Assembly: GCA_028274465.1 (NCBI GenBank)
Contig: CM051457.1
Location: forward strand, 110,297,982-110,361,981
DNA: 64,000 nucleotides
DNA from: Plantago ovata
Lineage: Eukaryota; Streptophyta; Magnoliopsida; Lamiales; Plantaginaceae
Reading direction: 5' to 3'
In this document: positions 1 through 11,571 of the stretch, piece by piece
How positions within the stretch are numbered: the first letter of the stretch is position 1
How the letters are laid out: the number at the start of each line of letters is the position of its first letter
The notes under the pieces: generated by a model
What the model was told of the DNA's origin: nothing
What the model saw: the letters and a program-made list of their open reading frames with translations, nothing else
Databases searched by the model: none
Position numbers and translations under genes: made by a program

Positions 1-1467
1 CATTATGCGTGTTTCTAAGCATGTATAGCCAACTGGTTCTACTGGCATAGATTCCGCTTTCTGGTACTATTAGCTAGTGACTGACTTGCTGTTGTACTTG
101 AGCATATTACATACCTATATTGCTTATAAATTATGAACCTGTAGTGTTTATTTCAGCAGCTAGCAGTTATTTTCAGAAGAATCAAATGAACTGTGTTGTT
201 TCAGTTTATTATCTGCCTATATATTTCTCTAGTTATGATAGTTTATTTCATCTTCACTACTTTTAGACTAAAATTTGGGAGCATTAAACAGAACAATTAA
301 GGAGGGATATTTATCGGATTAATATGATCCAATACATGTTTTTAGGATTTGGATCAAAATTTATCACCCCGAATCTTATGACTGGTCTTGGATTAATTTG
401 ATTTCATACTGGAATTCGCAAAATTTATCACCCATCTTCTCTCCGTGTTCTTATTTTTGTCTCCATCTTTTTTGCACATTTGCAAATTTTCCATGAACAG
501 AGCCTGAAGCTTTGCCATATATCACGATAGGAATGAAATCCAATGGCTCTGATTTCTCTCTTCTTCTTGAATTTCAATTCTATCGTTGCAGTTTTTACCT
601 TCATACTGCTCATATCCATGGCCATATCAAGAAACTGGGTCACAAAGCATCCAACGGCTAGCTTTGTTTCAGCTCCATTATTATCTATGTTCACTGAGTG
701 CACTTCATTGTTCGAGAGCTAAAAGGTGTGCACATTTCTCTGTTCATGGCAAGGTGAGTTTTTGCTTTATGCTTTTCCTATTTCAATGTGTTTGAACATC
801 CTGTTTTGGTAGCTTTCTCTTGGGATTTTCTGTTACCTGTGAGTTATCAGTTATGAGCAATTTTGTGGTGTTTGCACATCGTGCTTATTACTTCTGTTAG
901 GTTCTTGTATAGAAGCGAGAAGCTGCTCATTTATGTCTGCAACTGACTGACTCATGCCTCCAAGCATGGAGAATGTAGGTTTGGAGATTGTTTTAGTGAA
1001 TTCCTTGGCACACGTTGTCATTCTAGCCTTGACACTTTGGATCACTAAGACATTCTGTGGATGTCAGAAGTTTTCTACAACCTAGGTTCGTTGCGTTGCA
1101 CTTGCATCTGTGAAGAATCATAAGAATGTTGATACACTACTGATGTTTACACTGAGAGCTCTGTGCGTTACATCAAGAGTACTGTCCTTTTTCGTGTGCA
1201 TTGACCACATAACTCAAGTTCCATTGGAGTATCCAGATGTGGTGCAATCACCTGGTTAGTTCATTGTGTTTGTGGCATTGCTCTTACTGTTCTGTTATGC
1301 TATTAAGATCGTATTATCTGGAATTCTGGTACTTGTTTTACTTAATGAGATTGCTTTAAATGTCTCTTGTTTAGCCCCATCTATTGTTGTTTGACTTGCA
1401 TCATCTTTCTTGATTGATTATCTTTTCGATTTCCTCTGTGTTTTCTTAAAATTGGTTAAGTTGCTAC
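1..1467. other. noncoding or unassigned left edge
   Basis: No gene family is recognisable on either strand. Open frames here are short and overlap on opposite strands. The stretch could be intron or 3' region of a gene beginning left of the window, but no convincing exon was found apart from the 59-codon frame listed separately. Confidence 0.4.
543..722 (+). CDS. small hydrophobic ORF, 59 aa, doubtful
   Basis: The frame opens MALISLFFLNFNSIVAV and runs to TAA at 720-722. Residues 3-28 are strongly hydrophobic and would form one membrane span or signal anchor; the rest is Ser/Thr rich. I do not recognise it. It has no visible partner exon, although a GT follows shortly after the stop. It could be a real micropeptide, an exon of a gene extending left, or chance. 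Confidence 0.15.
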   Translation: MALISLFFLNFNSIVAVFTFILLISMAISRNWVTKHPTASFVSAPLLSMFTECTSLFES

Positions 1468-1512
<45 letters not shown>

Positions 1513-1529
1513 CTATCTATCTATCTATA
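1468..1529. repeat. (AAT)n followed by (CTAT)n microsatellite
   Basis: About 15 AAT units run from 1468 to 1512 and continue directly into four CTAT units. It is a compound microsatellite, likely polymorphic, with no coding context. Confidence 0.9.
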
Positions 1530-2130
1530 TATACATGAAAGGTAGGGGCTCAATTTCATTCTCAATAGCTTTCACACTATGTGGCAAAAATTTTGAACTC
1601 ATGGAAAAGATTCAATTCATTTATTTTGGTAAGTTTTAATTCATCTAATTTTGTAATTTTAATTCTTCTTCCTCTTATAAAAACGTTCAGCCATAAATAA
1701 ATTAAAAATTCCGGAATTATACAACAAAACAAATACCGGAATTTAAAAATAATATGTTAATTGAATTATACAACAAAACAAATTCTGAAATTTAAAATAA
1801 ATCGTCTATTAATTAAATATTGAATTATGGTGTCAATTAAATTCTTGGCAAAATGAATTTTAAATTAATAATAAATATTTTTTTTATTTAAACGGTGATT
1901 TAAAATGTTAATTAAAATCTAGGTAAAATATATTCTGGAATCAAAATTAAATTCATAGACACAATTGTACGAAATCAGTTTAATTTTTTTAGTTTATTCA
2001 TTCACGATTAATTTTAATTATTGAAAAATGATATTTAATAAATCAGTGATTAAATTATTTGTGATTTTTATTTTAAGAATAATCTTTTTTGCAAATTCAT
2101 GTAAAGAATAAATTAAAAAAAATCGCAAAA

Positions 2131-2760
2131 GTTGTGGCCAGATGGAATTGAACCCGGGTGGCATATACCATGAACATCACCACATTCCACTCGTCCACAA
2201 CTTTTCAATCGTTCATTGTTGACAACATCAAGTATTGGTTTTGATTTAATATTTTATGATTTTAAATTTAGTAACAATTAAGTTTTTCGCGTAAACATTA
2301 CTATAGATTATTAATTATTAAATCAGTGATTAATCGAATAAATTATTTAACTGGAAAAAAAAAAAAGCAAAAAGCTATGGCTAGAGGGAATTGAACCCGG
2401 GTGGCATATACTGTGACCATCACCACATTCCACTCGACCACAGCTTTTCAATCATTCATTGTTGACAACATCAAGTATTGGTGTTTGACTTAATATTTTA
2501 TGTTTTTAATTTGGTGATATTAACAATTAAGTTTTTTTCCGTAACAATTACTCTAGAATATTAATTATTAGATCAGTGATTAATCGAATAAATCATTTAA
2601 TTAAAAAAAAAAACAAAAAAAAAGCCATGGCCAGAGGTGAATTGAACCCGGGTGGCATATATTATGAACATCAGCACATTCCACTCGGCCAGAGCTTTTC
2701 AATCGTTCATTATTGAAAACATCAAGTATTGGTGTTTAATTTAATATTTTTGTTCGTAAC
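2131..2760 (-). repeat. three tandem copies of a tRNA-like module
   Basis: Modules of 71-72 nt lie at 2131-2201, 2374-2444 and 2624-2695, spaced 243 and 250 bases. Each sits in a longer repeat that also shares the trailing text CTTTTCAATC(G/A)TTCATT. Read on the minus strand, each has a 7-bp acceptor-like stem (for example GTTGTGG with CCACAAC), a Ser/Leu-type box A (GGACGAGTGG) and a perfect box B (GGTTCAATTCC). The T stem and anticodon arm do not fold well, so these are tRNA-derived repeats or SINE heads rather than working tRNA genes. The acceptor-like stems differ between copies. Confidence 0.7.
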
Positions 2761-3037
2761 AATATCTTTAAGTTATTTTGGTAAGTCTTAATTTTTATTG
2801 TCTTTCCTTTCTTTCCATGCACGCCTCATCAATGCTGAAAATCAAAATATATGGAATGTCTAGGTTTTTTGCTTTATTGTGGTAAGTAATTTTAAAATTC
2901 AAACAGAGCAAAAATCATTGCATGAATTAAGGATCTTCTAAACCCTAAAAGATGATTATATATAGCTAACCTCATTCTATATCCTCTCTACCAATTCCGA
3001 ATTTGTCTTTAGAAATCAGTCGAATTCGATAAGAATT

Positions 3038-3870
3038 TGATCTTGCAATTATCACTAATCAATTCGTATTCAGTCCTGATTTCTGTAATATCATTGAATT
3101 GTATGTATTTTTTATTCTTATTCAATCCGTATTCTATTATACATTCGCTAATGATATGGAATTTTTGTTCTCATGACTGCAGATTTGTCTTTGTTTTTTC
3201 CGGGATTATGAATTGAACGGCATTACTGACCAAAGGAAGTTCGATGTTAATTGGGTTAGTTTTTATCATTGTTGTTGTATTCTGATTAAATTGTTCACTC
3301 ATTGATTAGTCTAATCTTCTTGATTAAATATTTTTTACGTTGGGTGCTTTTACGAAAGCTTTGATCTTGCAATTATCAATAATCAATTCGTAGTCAGTCC
3401 TGATTTCTATTTCGCGATGTTAATTGTAAGTTTTATCTAATATAATTGAATTGTATGTATTTTTTATTCTTATTCAATCTGTATTTTATTATACATTCGC
3501 TAATGATATTTATTTTTGTTCTCATGTCTTCAGATTGTCTTTTGTTTTCCGGGATGATGAATTGAACGGCATACTGAACAGATGAAGCTCGATGCTAATT
3601 GGGTTAATTTTTATCATTGTTTTTGTATTCTGATGAAATTGTTCACTCATTGATTAGTCTAAGCTTCTTGATTAAATTGTTTTTGATGTTGGATGCTTTT
3701 ACGAAAGCTTTGATCTTGCAATTATCACTAACAATTCGTAGTCAGTCCTGATTTCTATTTCGAGATGCTAATTGTAAGTTTTATCTAATATGATTGAATT
3801 GTATGTATTTTTTTATTCTTATTCAATCTGTATTCTATTATACATTCACTAATGATATTTTATTTTTGTT
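3038..3870. repeat. three-copy tandem duplication, period about 323-349 bp
   Basis: The phrase TTGATCTTGCAATTATCA recurs at 3038, 3361 and 3710. Each copy then carries the same order of phrases: CAGTCCTGATTTCT, GAATTGTATGTATTTTTTA, TACATTC(G/A)CTAATGATAT. Copies differ by small indels and substitutions. No coding content was recognised. The third copy leads into a frame (3852-4052) that I cannot assign. Confidence 0.85.
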
Positions 3871-4815
3871 TTAAGGTTGATGTTTTCGAGTACAAGACCT
3901 TCCATCGAGTACAACCTTTGCTAGACATTTTAATAGAAGTGAATCATCCGATGTCCAATTACGCGACATGTATCTGTAAAATGTTGAATAACAACAAAGA
4001 TATTAGAGAAGATGGATTCTTACCATGTGGCAAGATTGCTTCGATGCCTTGATGGTTGTTGTATTTGAAGAAATGTAAAGAAACGGTGTTGGAAGGAGTT
4101 TGCAAATTATATGATGGCGTGTTCATTACTAAATTTTGTATTCCTAAGTTTTGTTGTATTCATTCTATTCCAGAGTTAGTTTTGTTGATGGTGATTTTTG
4201 CTATAGGTGTTTTGCTGATAATTAGATATGTTGCTACGGTTGTTCGTCTGATTATTCAATATTCAATGTATCTTTTTAGTTTGAATGTAATTTACCGGTT
4301 GTGTGCCCAATCACATAAATTTGATATTAATTATATGACTATAACATTGTTGGCCAATGTTTAAAATTCGAAATTATCAAGCAACACTTCGAAGTTCTAT
4401 CGTACATTATGGTGGATTCGATCTGGGACAAAACACTGGAAGATATTAAAAAGAAATTTTATGACCGAGTTAGCCGTGGTACAATTTTTTGATTTATTAA
4501 GTATTTCTCAATAAAGATGTAGACGTATTTATCTACCACGTTGATTTATTCATGTTGGATGAAGAAGTAGATGTATGATATATCAATTTTAGTTATTTAT
4601 ACTATTCATTTTTCATGTTTACACCTTATTTTACAATTTTCTAGCATGTTTAGTGTCAACATTACTTTGTGATCATTACTTTGGAATCTACCAAATTTTA
4701 TCAATAATGTGAATGAAGTGTGCATGGTTTTGTAACAAATATGATCTTAGACAATAGAGGATAGACGAACTTTTTTGAATCCACCGTATGATAAAAAAAA
4801 AAAAAAAATCCATAG
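3871..4815. other. unassigned, two short open frames
   Basis: Frames at 3852-4052 (66 codons) and 4056-4364 (102 codons, with a hydrophobic stretch near its middle) occur on the plus strand. Neither matches a family I know and neither has clear splice partners. The rest is AT-rich. Confidence 0.3.
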
Positions 4816-4822
4816 CTTTTGA

Positions 4823-4892
4823 GCTGTGGTCAGAGGGAATTGAACCCGGGTGGTGCAGATGATGAAACTCACTACATTCACTCAGCCACAAC
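4823..4892 (-). repeat. dispersed tRNA-like module, copy 4
   Basis: It is related to the modules at 2131-2695: GCTGTGG pairs with CCACAAC, and box B GGTTCAATTCC is intact. The central part differs (TGGTGCAGATGATGAAACTC on the plus strand) and matches copy 5 better than copies 1-3, so copies 4 and 5 form a subgroup. Confidence 0.65.
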
Positions 4893-5650
4893 TTTTAATC
4901 ATTCATTATTGATAATATTTGGTACTGGTACTTTATTTAATGTGCCTTTAAGTTGAATAATCGAAGTCGAATTTTTCAATATGATCATTTTCTTCCACTT
5001 CTAGAGGATAGACTAACATATATACTAAGGCGAGTTATTTCATGCCGTTATTAGTCTTCGTTGTTGGATGAAGACGTAGACGTATGATATATCTCATTTA
5101 ATTAGAATTTTCACTATTCATGTTTGATTTTTTTGAATTATTCAAGTTCATTTATAATTATTTTGATTCATTAAGTATTTCTCAATAGAGACGTAGACGT
5201 GTGAAATATCACGTTGGATGAAGACGTGGATGTATGATATACAATTTTATTTTATTTATGATTATTCATTATTCATGTTTACACCTTTTTTTGCATGACT
5301 AAACTTCTAGAACTCTTCTACTTCACATGGTTATTTATGTTGTATGATTTTTACAATTTCTAGCATGTATAGTGTCAGCAGCACGTTTCATCACCACTTT
5401 GGAATGTACAAATTTTATACTTTAGTTCTAGAAATGTTAGTTTATGTGAGTGAATGTGCATGGTTTTGTAACAAATGTGATCTTAGACAGGTAGATTATA
5501 GAATCACTGTTACGTTCAATACTTTTTTCATTAAAAATGAATTATTTCTTGACAATTCCTATATATTTAAATAAGTTGTGTATTTGTTTCTATTTAACAA
5601 AATCTCGATTTAGAATCCACGGTATGATAAAAAAAAATTCATAACTAAAA

Positions 5651-5721
5651 GCTGTGGTCGAAGGGAATTGAAACCGGGTGGTGAGGATGATGAAACTCAC
5701 TACATTCCGCTCGGCCACAGC
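5651..5721 (-). repeat. dispersed tRNA-like module, copy 5
   Basis: Same layout as copy 4 with a perfect 7-bp GCTGTGG/CCACAGC outer stem. Box B has one change (GGTTTCAATTCC on the minus strand). The stretch between copies 4 and 5 also repeats phrases around GTAGACGTATGATATA, so a longer unit was probably duplicated. Confidence 0.65.
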
Positions 5722-6271
5722 TTTTTAATCGTTTATTGTTGATAACATTTGATACTGGTACTTGATTTAATATGAATTTACGTTCAATACTCGAAGTCGA
5801 ATTTTTTAAATTTGTGGAATACGCATAGGGCGTAGACCTTCTATCTTTAATAAATTGTTTAAATAAAGCACTGTGTTTAACTACACGCTTAACACAAATT
5901 ATGGTATGATTCGATTTTCTTTCTATATTTAAAACACTCGAATTTTAAAGGATTGTGGTGACTGAATCCTTGGTTAGTATCTTCCTGAAAATTCTCTTGA
6001 TTGCTTCAAATTTTGCATAATCAATTCAATTATTCTTTTGCATTTTTTAGACTTCATATTCGTGCCAATTTATATACGGAAACGATATATATGCCAAAAC
6101 CAATATATGTGCAAAAAGAACGATATATATTCCCAAAGAAACGTTTAAATATATGCCAAACGATATATATGCCAAAATATCACTATATATATGCGCTTGC
6201 ATCTCAGACTCTAATGCAAAATCTTAATCATACGAAACTGTAATCAGTCGAACAAAAAAAAAAGAGAAAAG

Positions 6272-6709
6272 ATGAATCCAATTGCTCTTAAGGATATTTG
6301 TAAGGACATGCAGGGTGGTGTCGCTTTTCCCGTCACCGTTAAGGTTATCAGCTTTGGAATTCGTTGGATACAAACAAGAACCCACTCGTGGGTTGAGGCT
6401 ATTTTAGTTGATAATGAGGTGATTATTATTATGCGTTCCTTTAGTATTTTGTCGTTTGTAGTAACAAGCACTAATTTGTGGTTTGTTTTAATCATATAGG
6501 GCACCTGATTCAAGGCACGTCTTCAAGAGATGTTGAAGTTTTTAACCAAAAGGCTTAAGCAGGGAGAAACATATAGAATCAGCAAGTTTGATGTGGAGGA
6601 AAATACTCCAAAAGTATCAGAGGGGAGGGTCAATCACGGGGCAAGGCTCGTGATGTGTTATGGTGTTGAAGTACTCAATGTAGGCGGGATCTCAGCATTT
6701 GACCTAACG
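6272..6709 (+). pseudogene. RPA70-like OB-fold fragment, frame broken
   Basis: Exon 1 (6272-6418) encodes 49 residues from MNPIALKDICKDMQGG to VEAILVDNE and ends at a GT donor. Exon 2 (6500-6709) contains LKQGETYRISKFDVEEN and ends before GTATCAA. The pattern 'ILVDNEG..IQGT ... LKxGETYRISKF' is that of OB folds in replication protein A large-subunit relatives, common as plant single genes and in Helitron-associated fragments. In exon 2 one frame meets TGA at 6506-6508 and the better-matching frame meets TAA soon after FNQKA, so no frame is open throughout. No further OB folds or zinc finger were found before the N gap. Assignment is by motif only. Confidence 0.4.
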
Positions 6710-7274
6710 GTATCAATTTGGTTTGCTTATCGTGACATCACGATTCTGATCTACAGTTTTATGTTGGTGAGATGTTCTACTTAGCCATATCTTAATTGTT
6801 CAGTAGTAAAAATTAATATGTATATGTCATTTCGAACGTTTATACTTATTGATTTGCAGGTCAATATTCTTTTAAATTTTATGTGTATGATTGTGGTTGC
6901 TCCAATATTTTCAAATGTATATGTACCGTATTTTGGTCGTTTAGCTCTGACTTCTTAATTTGTACACTCTTGCAATATCACAGCCTTTTAATCAATCAAT
7001 GTATACTTTGTTTATGAGCTCTGCCTAAAACCGTTTGTAACCCGTGCCTCATCCCTTCCTATATTATACAGATGTTATTGGACACTCACGAGTAGAAGTG
7101 ATGTTACCTTGTCAGAAAGATGCGTGCCCGCAAAGTTGATGTTGAGCTTCGAGACGATAGGTACTTATTTTAGTATAACTACAGTCTACTTTTAATAGCT
7201 AATATGTTGTTCTCGCTTACAAATATATTTTATTTTTTTATAGAAATGTCACTATTAAGGTTGTGCTATGGGAG

Positions 7275-7374
7275 NNNNNNNNNNNNNNNNNNNNNNNNNN
7301 NNNNNNNNNNNNNNNNNNNNNNNNNNNNNNNNNNNNNNNNNNNNNNNNNNNNNNNNNNNNNNNNNNNNNNNNNN
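7275..7374. other. assembly gap, 100 N
   Basis: Exactly 100 N, the usual placeholder for a scaffold join of unknown size. Features on either side should not be assumed to be adjacent in the real chromosome. Confidence 0.98.
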
Positions 7375-7517
7375 ATATTTTCTTTAAATAAATAAATTAA
7401 AGTAATATAATAAGCTGGTTGATTTACCAAATTGATTGACCTACCAATCAATTTTAATCCGTTGATCTTGCTTATCCAATTTCAATCTGGTGCGTACATG
7501 TGTCATTAGTTAATTAA

Positions 7518-7705
7518 AAGATGTAGGGTTCGAATCCTGTTGGCGTGATTTTTCTCCATTATTTTTATTATTATTTTTATTGAAGGTGTTTAGTTCGAAT
7601 CTTGTTGGCGTGATTTTTCTCTATTATTTGTATAATTATTTTAGTTGAAGGTGTTGGGTTTGAATCTTATTGACGTAATTTTTTTCTTTTTTATTTATTC
7701 TCTTC
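7518..7705. repeat. three tandem copies of an about 65-bp unit with box-B-like core
   Basis: Units begin near 7518, 7582 and 7647, each with G(G/A)TGT(A/T)(G/T)(G/A)GTT(C/T)GAATC followed by TTGGCGTGATTTTTCT or a close variant. The first holds GGTTCGAATCC, a perfect Pol III box B, suggesting a SINE or tRNA-derived tail. Later copies have decayed. Confidence 0.7.
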
Positions 7706-8656
7706 TTAAATTTTTATTTTTTAACATAAAGTTGTATGACGTATCATACTTAATTTTAAAAATAACCATGATATGTTTTTATAAAAAAAGACATACTTCC
7801 TCTATCCAATAATAAATGTAACACTTGATTTTGTTGACTTTTTCGATGGACATTTTGACCTTAAATTGTTCTTAAATCATAAGATAAAATAACTAAAAAC
7901 ATCATATTATGAAACTAGAATGTTTATATGAAGGACTTGACAATATATTCAACTGATGAAGAATACCAATTAACTTGCGAAAAATATGCATTGCAGATTT
8001 TGAAGTTGAATGTTTCCAAAGTCCAGAGATGTATCTGAAGGTTCTTAACTCACTGGAAGAATACTTTCCGTATGTCTAATATAGTTCAATTCAAAACTAT
8101 TAATTGCATAACTACAAAAACTATATACATTTATAGCACACCATTTATAGGTTCAATTCTCGTCAAGTGCGAGATTATTTATAGTTTATTACTAGCTTTG
8201 TAAAATGCTACTTATGAAATTGTAATGGTTCGATTATTAAAAAAAATAGCACACCATTTATATAAAGTTTAATTACTCAATTAGTTATTTTTTTATTACG
8301 TTTGAAGTCATTATGTGAAAATTATATATTCACTCCATTTATTTTAATATTATTTAATAAAATAATAATGTTTTACTATATATGAATATTAGGCTTCACT
8401 ACGCACTACACTACGTGTCTGTGTGACTCGGTTACATAAGAAGCCACGGGTTTGTATATTAAAAGAAGGAATTCCTTAAAAGAATATATGTACTCCTAAA
8501 ATCTGAGTCTCTCACACAAATCTCAAACACCTCTCCCTCTCTCTCTGTACCCACTGAATATCGTCCTTGTCGGTCGGAGATCAGGTATGGTCGTTTTCTA
8601 GCTGTCCTTGTCGGTTGCTCCTGGGTCTTCTGTTAATTTGAAATCTCTAAGCATAA
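7706..8656. other. AT-rich intergenic with a MITE-end-like stretch
   Basis: Near 7797 the phrase CTTCCTCTATCCAATAATAA resembles the outer end of Stowaway-type MITEs, but no matching inverted end was found. A CT-rich stretch at 8520-8555 could be 5' UTR of the F-box remnant that follows. Confidence 0.35.
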
Positions 8657-10312
8657 TTGCCTGCTGGACTACTAATAACGAATTTAGAGATTGATGCACC
8701 AAACCTTGTATCCTTCAGATACAGAGGTAACAAAATGGATTGGCCTTTGAAAAGAACCCCTACTAAGCTAGGTGAACTTTCAATTGGTGGTTCATATTGC
8801 GAAGATTTGGTGGGTACGTTTTCAGATGTTTCAAGCGTGACCTCTCAAATCGAAGTGCTCACTCTACAAACAGGCGTGTTTGTGAAAGTTAGTCCACGTA
8901 CTTGACCTTTCCCCCCTCCCCTTTATTGATTAATTTATTAATGCTTATGAATATATATTACCGTTAGAGAGGGGCCTATTAGTCCCCTCCCTAGGATCAG
9001 AAAAAGCCCTCCCCCTTTATTGATAATTAATATTATGAATATATATTACCTTGCTGCTGCTAATGATTTTATATATGTTGTTCAGTCTGTTCCAAGTGTG
9101 TTTCCAGCATTCACAAGATTGAAGATACTGAATGTCACTATTTCTCCATTTTCTGCGAAGGAACTGTTTGGTATCTGTTCTCTGATACATGCTTGTCCGT
9201 TATTGCAAAAGTTAACATTTGAGGTACGTACTCTAAGGGAGTGTTGCAAACGTTATTACAATCGCTTTAGCTTTAAAGTTGAAAAGATGTGAAAGCATGG
9301 GTGTTTGGTTTATGTACTAAAAGTTTAAAAATAATCACTTAACCATTAACAATTTACTTTATTTAGCATTTTATTACATTTCCTATTTTTAAGCTTAATG
9401 CTCTAAAAGCGTCCATGCTTTTAGCTTACCTCATTTAGTAGTGTTTTCAAATGCTTAAAAAATTAATTTTGTGCTTTTGGAGTAGTAAAATTAGTTTTTT
9501 AGTGTTTGATTCTGCTGGAGATGGAGAAGGTGCTGCAACAACTTCTCCTGAAAAAAACAGTATCCTGAAAAAAGCAAGTAACCGACATAAGCTGAGAAGC
9601 ATGTAAATTGATGATTCTACCTGCTTTTAGCAGTTCTCAATTTTTTTAAACTAAAAATTAGTACTTTAATTGAATTTACCGAACACTATAGCTTTTACTT
9701 CTACTTCTGTGATTTTAAACTTTTAAACTGCTTTTATACCAAAATATCAAACCCCACCACTTTTGATTAAAATCAACTCTTTTTAACTTCCAACAAAAGT
9801 ATGTCAAAAGTACCTCCTAAAATCATTTATAAACACTCATTTATAAACACTCACTTAGTTTGCTTAATTATAAAGAATCAAACCATAAATAGGAAAATCA
9901 AACACTAAACACTAAAAGTTGCTTTTTACTATTAATCCGCTATTTATATGTCTAATGTCGCATTCTTATATATTTGTATAATTTGATTGCAGAATTCTAA
10001 CCATATGGAATTCAAGATGACTAAAAGATGAGAAAAATTAAAGCACATCCACATCACAGCCTGAAGAATGTGGAAATTGTTGCTTTTCAAGAGTATGAAT
10101 CAGATTTTGAAGTTGTCAAATATTTGATTAAGACCGCTGTGGCATTAGAGAAGATAATCATCGAGCCAACACAACACTCAACTCCATGGAGAACCTTTGA
10201 AGAGCGGAGAATAAGAGCCACAAATCAAGCTAATAAACTCTATTCCAGTCTTATGCCTGAGACAAAATTTCAAATTCGACAAGTACCCCCTAGTAAAATA
10301 AGTTGGTATTGA
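8657..10312 (+). pseudogene. F-box/LRR protein with FBD domain, 5'-truncated and frame-broken
   Basis: Three exon-like blocks remain. 8660-8890 encodes an LRR segment with LEIDAPNLVSFRYRGN. 9088-9222 encodes SVFPAFTRLKILNV with LIHACPLLQKLTFE. 9993-10312 encodes the FBD domain, with HHSLKNVEIVAF and VVKYLIKTAVALEKIIIEP, to TGA. The F-box and first LRRs are missing upstream. At 10015-10030 the frame of FKMTKR hits TGA and the FBD continues one base out of phase. A 626-bp MITE-like insert occupies the second intron. F-box/FBD proteins are substrate receptors of SCF ubiquitin ligases; this copy lacks the Skp1-binding part. The nearest relative in the window is 17066-18644. Confidence 0.75.
9232..9857. 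mobile_element. MITE-like insert in F-box remnant intron
   Basis: The left end CTAAGGGAGTGTT and the right end AACACTCACTTAG are inverted repeats with one mismatch. They enclose about 600 bp of AT-rich noncoding sequence with many AAAAGT/ACTTTT phrases. I could not define a target-site duplication, so the class is open (hAT- or Mutator-type MITE). Confidence 0.5.
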
Positions 10313-10475
10313 ACATACCTTAAAATTCTACAATTACCCGGAAGATAATTTGGAATCGAACCCATTTATTTGATTTGTTTTTTTCTTAATATTAGAAAAA
10401 AAAAAAAAAAAACTGATTTTACTAGATTTGGGAACTCTTGTGTTTGATTTAGTGATTGAAATTTCATTTGAACTT

Positions 10476-10604
10476 TGTTTAATATACTTTGTTAAACTTT
10501 ATGGTGTGATGTAAATTTGACAATTTGGTTGTAAATACGCAAGCTGTCGATCTTTCTTGCATTCTATTTTAAGTTTATCTTAAGTACTATGTTTGTTTTA
10601 CTGG
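10476..10604. repeat. left copy of 130-bp direct repeat
   Basis: It runs from GTTTAATATACTTTGTTAAA to TGTTTGTTTTACTGG and matches 11572-11701 with scattered differences. The two copies flank the lysine-rich repeat ORF. Confidence 0.85.
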
Positions 10605-10645
10605 TCCTCCTACCTACCATTCTCTCTCCTACCCGCCTCTCCTCT

Positions 10646-11278
10646 ATGATGGATTCGTTCCGTGAGGTCTGGGACCTCAACAATCACATCGACCATAAGG
10701 TCAAACAAATCAACAATTTACGCCACAAATTTGGCTATGTGTCCTGGATCGATAAGAAGGTGGAAAGAGTTGAGGTACTCCGCGCCGATCTGAACGCTAA
10801 GATTCTCCAGCTGCCGCGTACTGTGTTTGTCAGGCACACTTACGATGTTGAACTTTTGGAGGATCTGGCATGCAAAAATATCTGGAGAGGAGAGGTTACT
10901 GTATCTCAACAGTGTGGTTACCAGTCCTTCCTGCGTGGTAAGGCCCGGGCATTCAATAAAAGACGCGTGTCGGAGGACAGCCCCGAGCCGGAGGAGGAGC
11001 CAATCCTTCACATCAGCAAGGGCAAGCTCAAGGAGGATGTTGCTGCTGGTAAGGGCAAAGAGAAGATGTATGATGCTGCTGGTAGCCAAGCTGGTAAGGG
11101 CCAAGTCAAGGGCAAAGGGAAGATGTATGAAGCTGCTGGTAAGGGCAAAGAGAAGATGTATGATGCTGCTGGTAGCCAAGCTGGTAAGGGCCAAGTCAAG
11201 GGCAAACGCAAGATGTATGATGGTGCTGGTAAGGAGGATGATGCAGTTGGTTTCAAGCGTCGTCGTAAGCATGTTTAA
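10646..11278 (+). CDS. unrecognised Lys/Gly-rich protein with internal repeats
   Basis: An uninterrupted frame of 210 codons starts at ATG 10646. The frame stays open upstream to 10589, but that part lies in the left direct repeat. The N-terminal about 120 residues are charged and helical (MMDSFREVWDLNNHIDHKVK, then a VERVEVLRADLNAKI segment). From about residue 132 the protein turns into direct repeats built on AAGKGKEKMYDAAGSQ and AGKGQVKGK; a 25-residue unit occurs twice with partial copies. It ends in the basic cluster FKRRRKHV, which could act as a nuclear localisation signal. I recognise no domain. Three frames stay open over the repeat because the unit length is a multiple of three, so openness alone is weak evidence; the helical N terminus argues for real coding. 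Confidence 0.5.
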   Translation: MMDSFREVWDLNNHIDHKVKQINNLRHKFGYVSWIDKKVERVEVLRADLNAKILQLPRTVFVRHTYDVELLEDLACKNIWRGEVTVSQQCGYQSFLRGKARAFNKRRVSEDSPEPEEEPILHISKGKLKEDVAAGKGKEKMYDAAGSQAGKGQVKGKGKMYEAAGKGKEKMYDAAGSQAGKGQVKGKRKMYDGAGKEDDAVGFKRRRKHV

Positions 11279-11306
11279 TTTGGTGTAATTCTGATGAGAG
11301 GGAAAT

Positions 11307-11401
11307 AGGTTGTCAGATCTGGTTGGTATAGGGCATGAGACATTGTTAGGTTGTCAGATTTGGTTGGTATAGGGCATGAGACATTGTTAGGTTGTCAGAT
11401 T
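11307..11401. repeat. 41-bp tandem repeat downstream of the Lys-rich ORF
   Basis: The unit beginning AGGTTGTCAGATCTGGTTGG occurs at 11307 and 11348, with a partial third copy from 11389. It lies just after the stop codon and probably within the 3' UTR. Confidence 0.85.
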
Positions 11402-11571
11402 TTGTTTTGAGCTTTGTGGATTTACACTTTGTATCGAATGTTCAGTTGAAATTTAAGTTGAATTTTTTTAGTAATATTGGTTCTTGCAATCTGCTATAAT
11501 TTAGTAATTTGGTTGTCAGATTATGATTACAGCCACTGTAGTGAGCAAATTTTACCCACCTAAGAAGTAAG

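Noticed and set aside
2131..2201. Functional tRNA gene (Ser/Leu type) on the minus strand
   Set aside because: Boxes A and B and the acceptor-like stem are present, but the T stem pairs in only two or three positions and there is no clear anticodon stem or variable arm.
10718..11272. 184-codon antisense ORF and other long frames across the Lys-rich repeat
   Set aside because: Repeat units of multiple-of-three length keep several frames open on both strands; only the plus-strand frame extends into a non-repeat region with protein-like composition.
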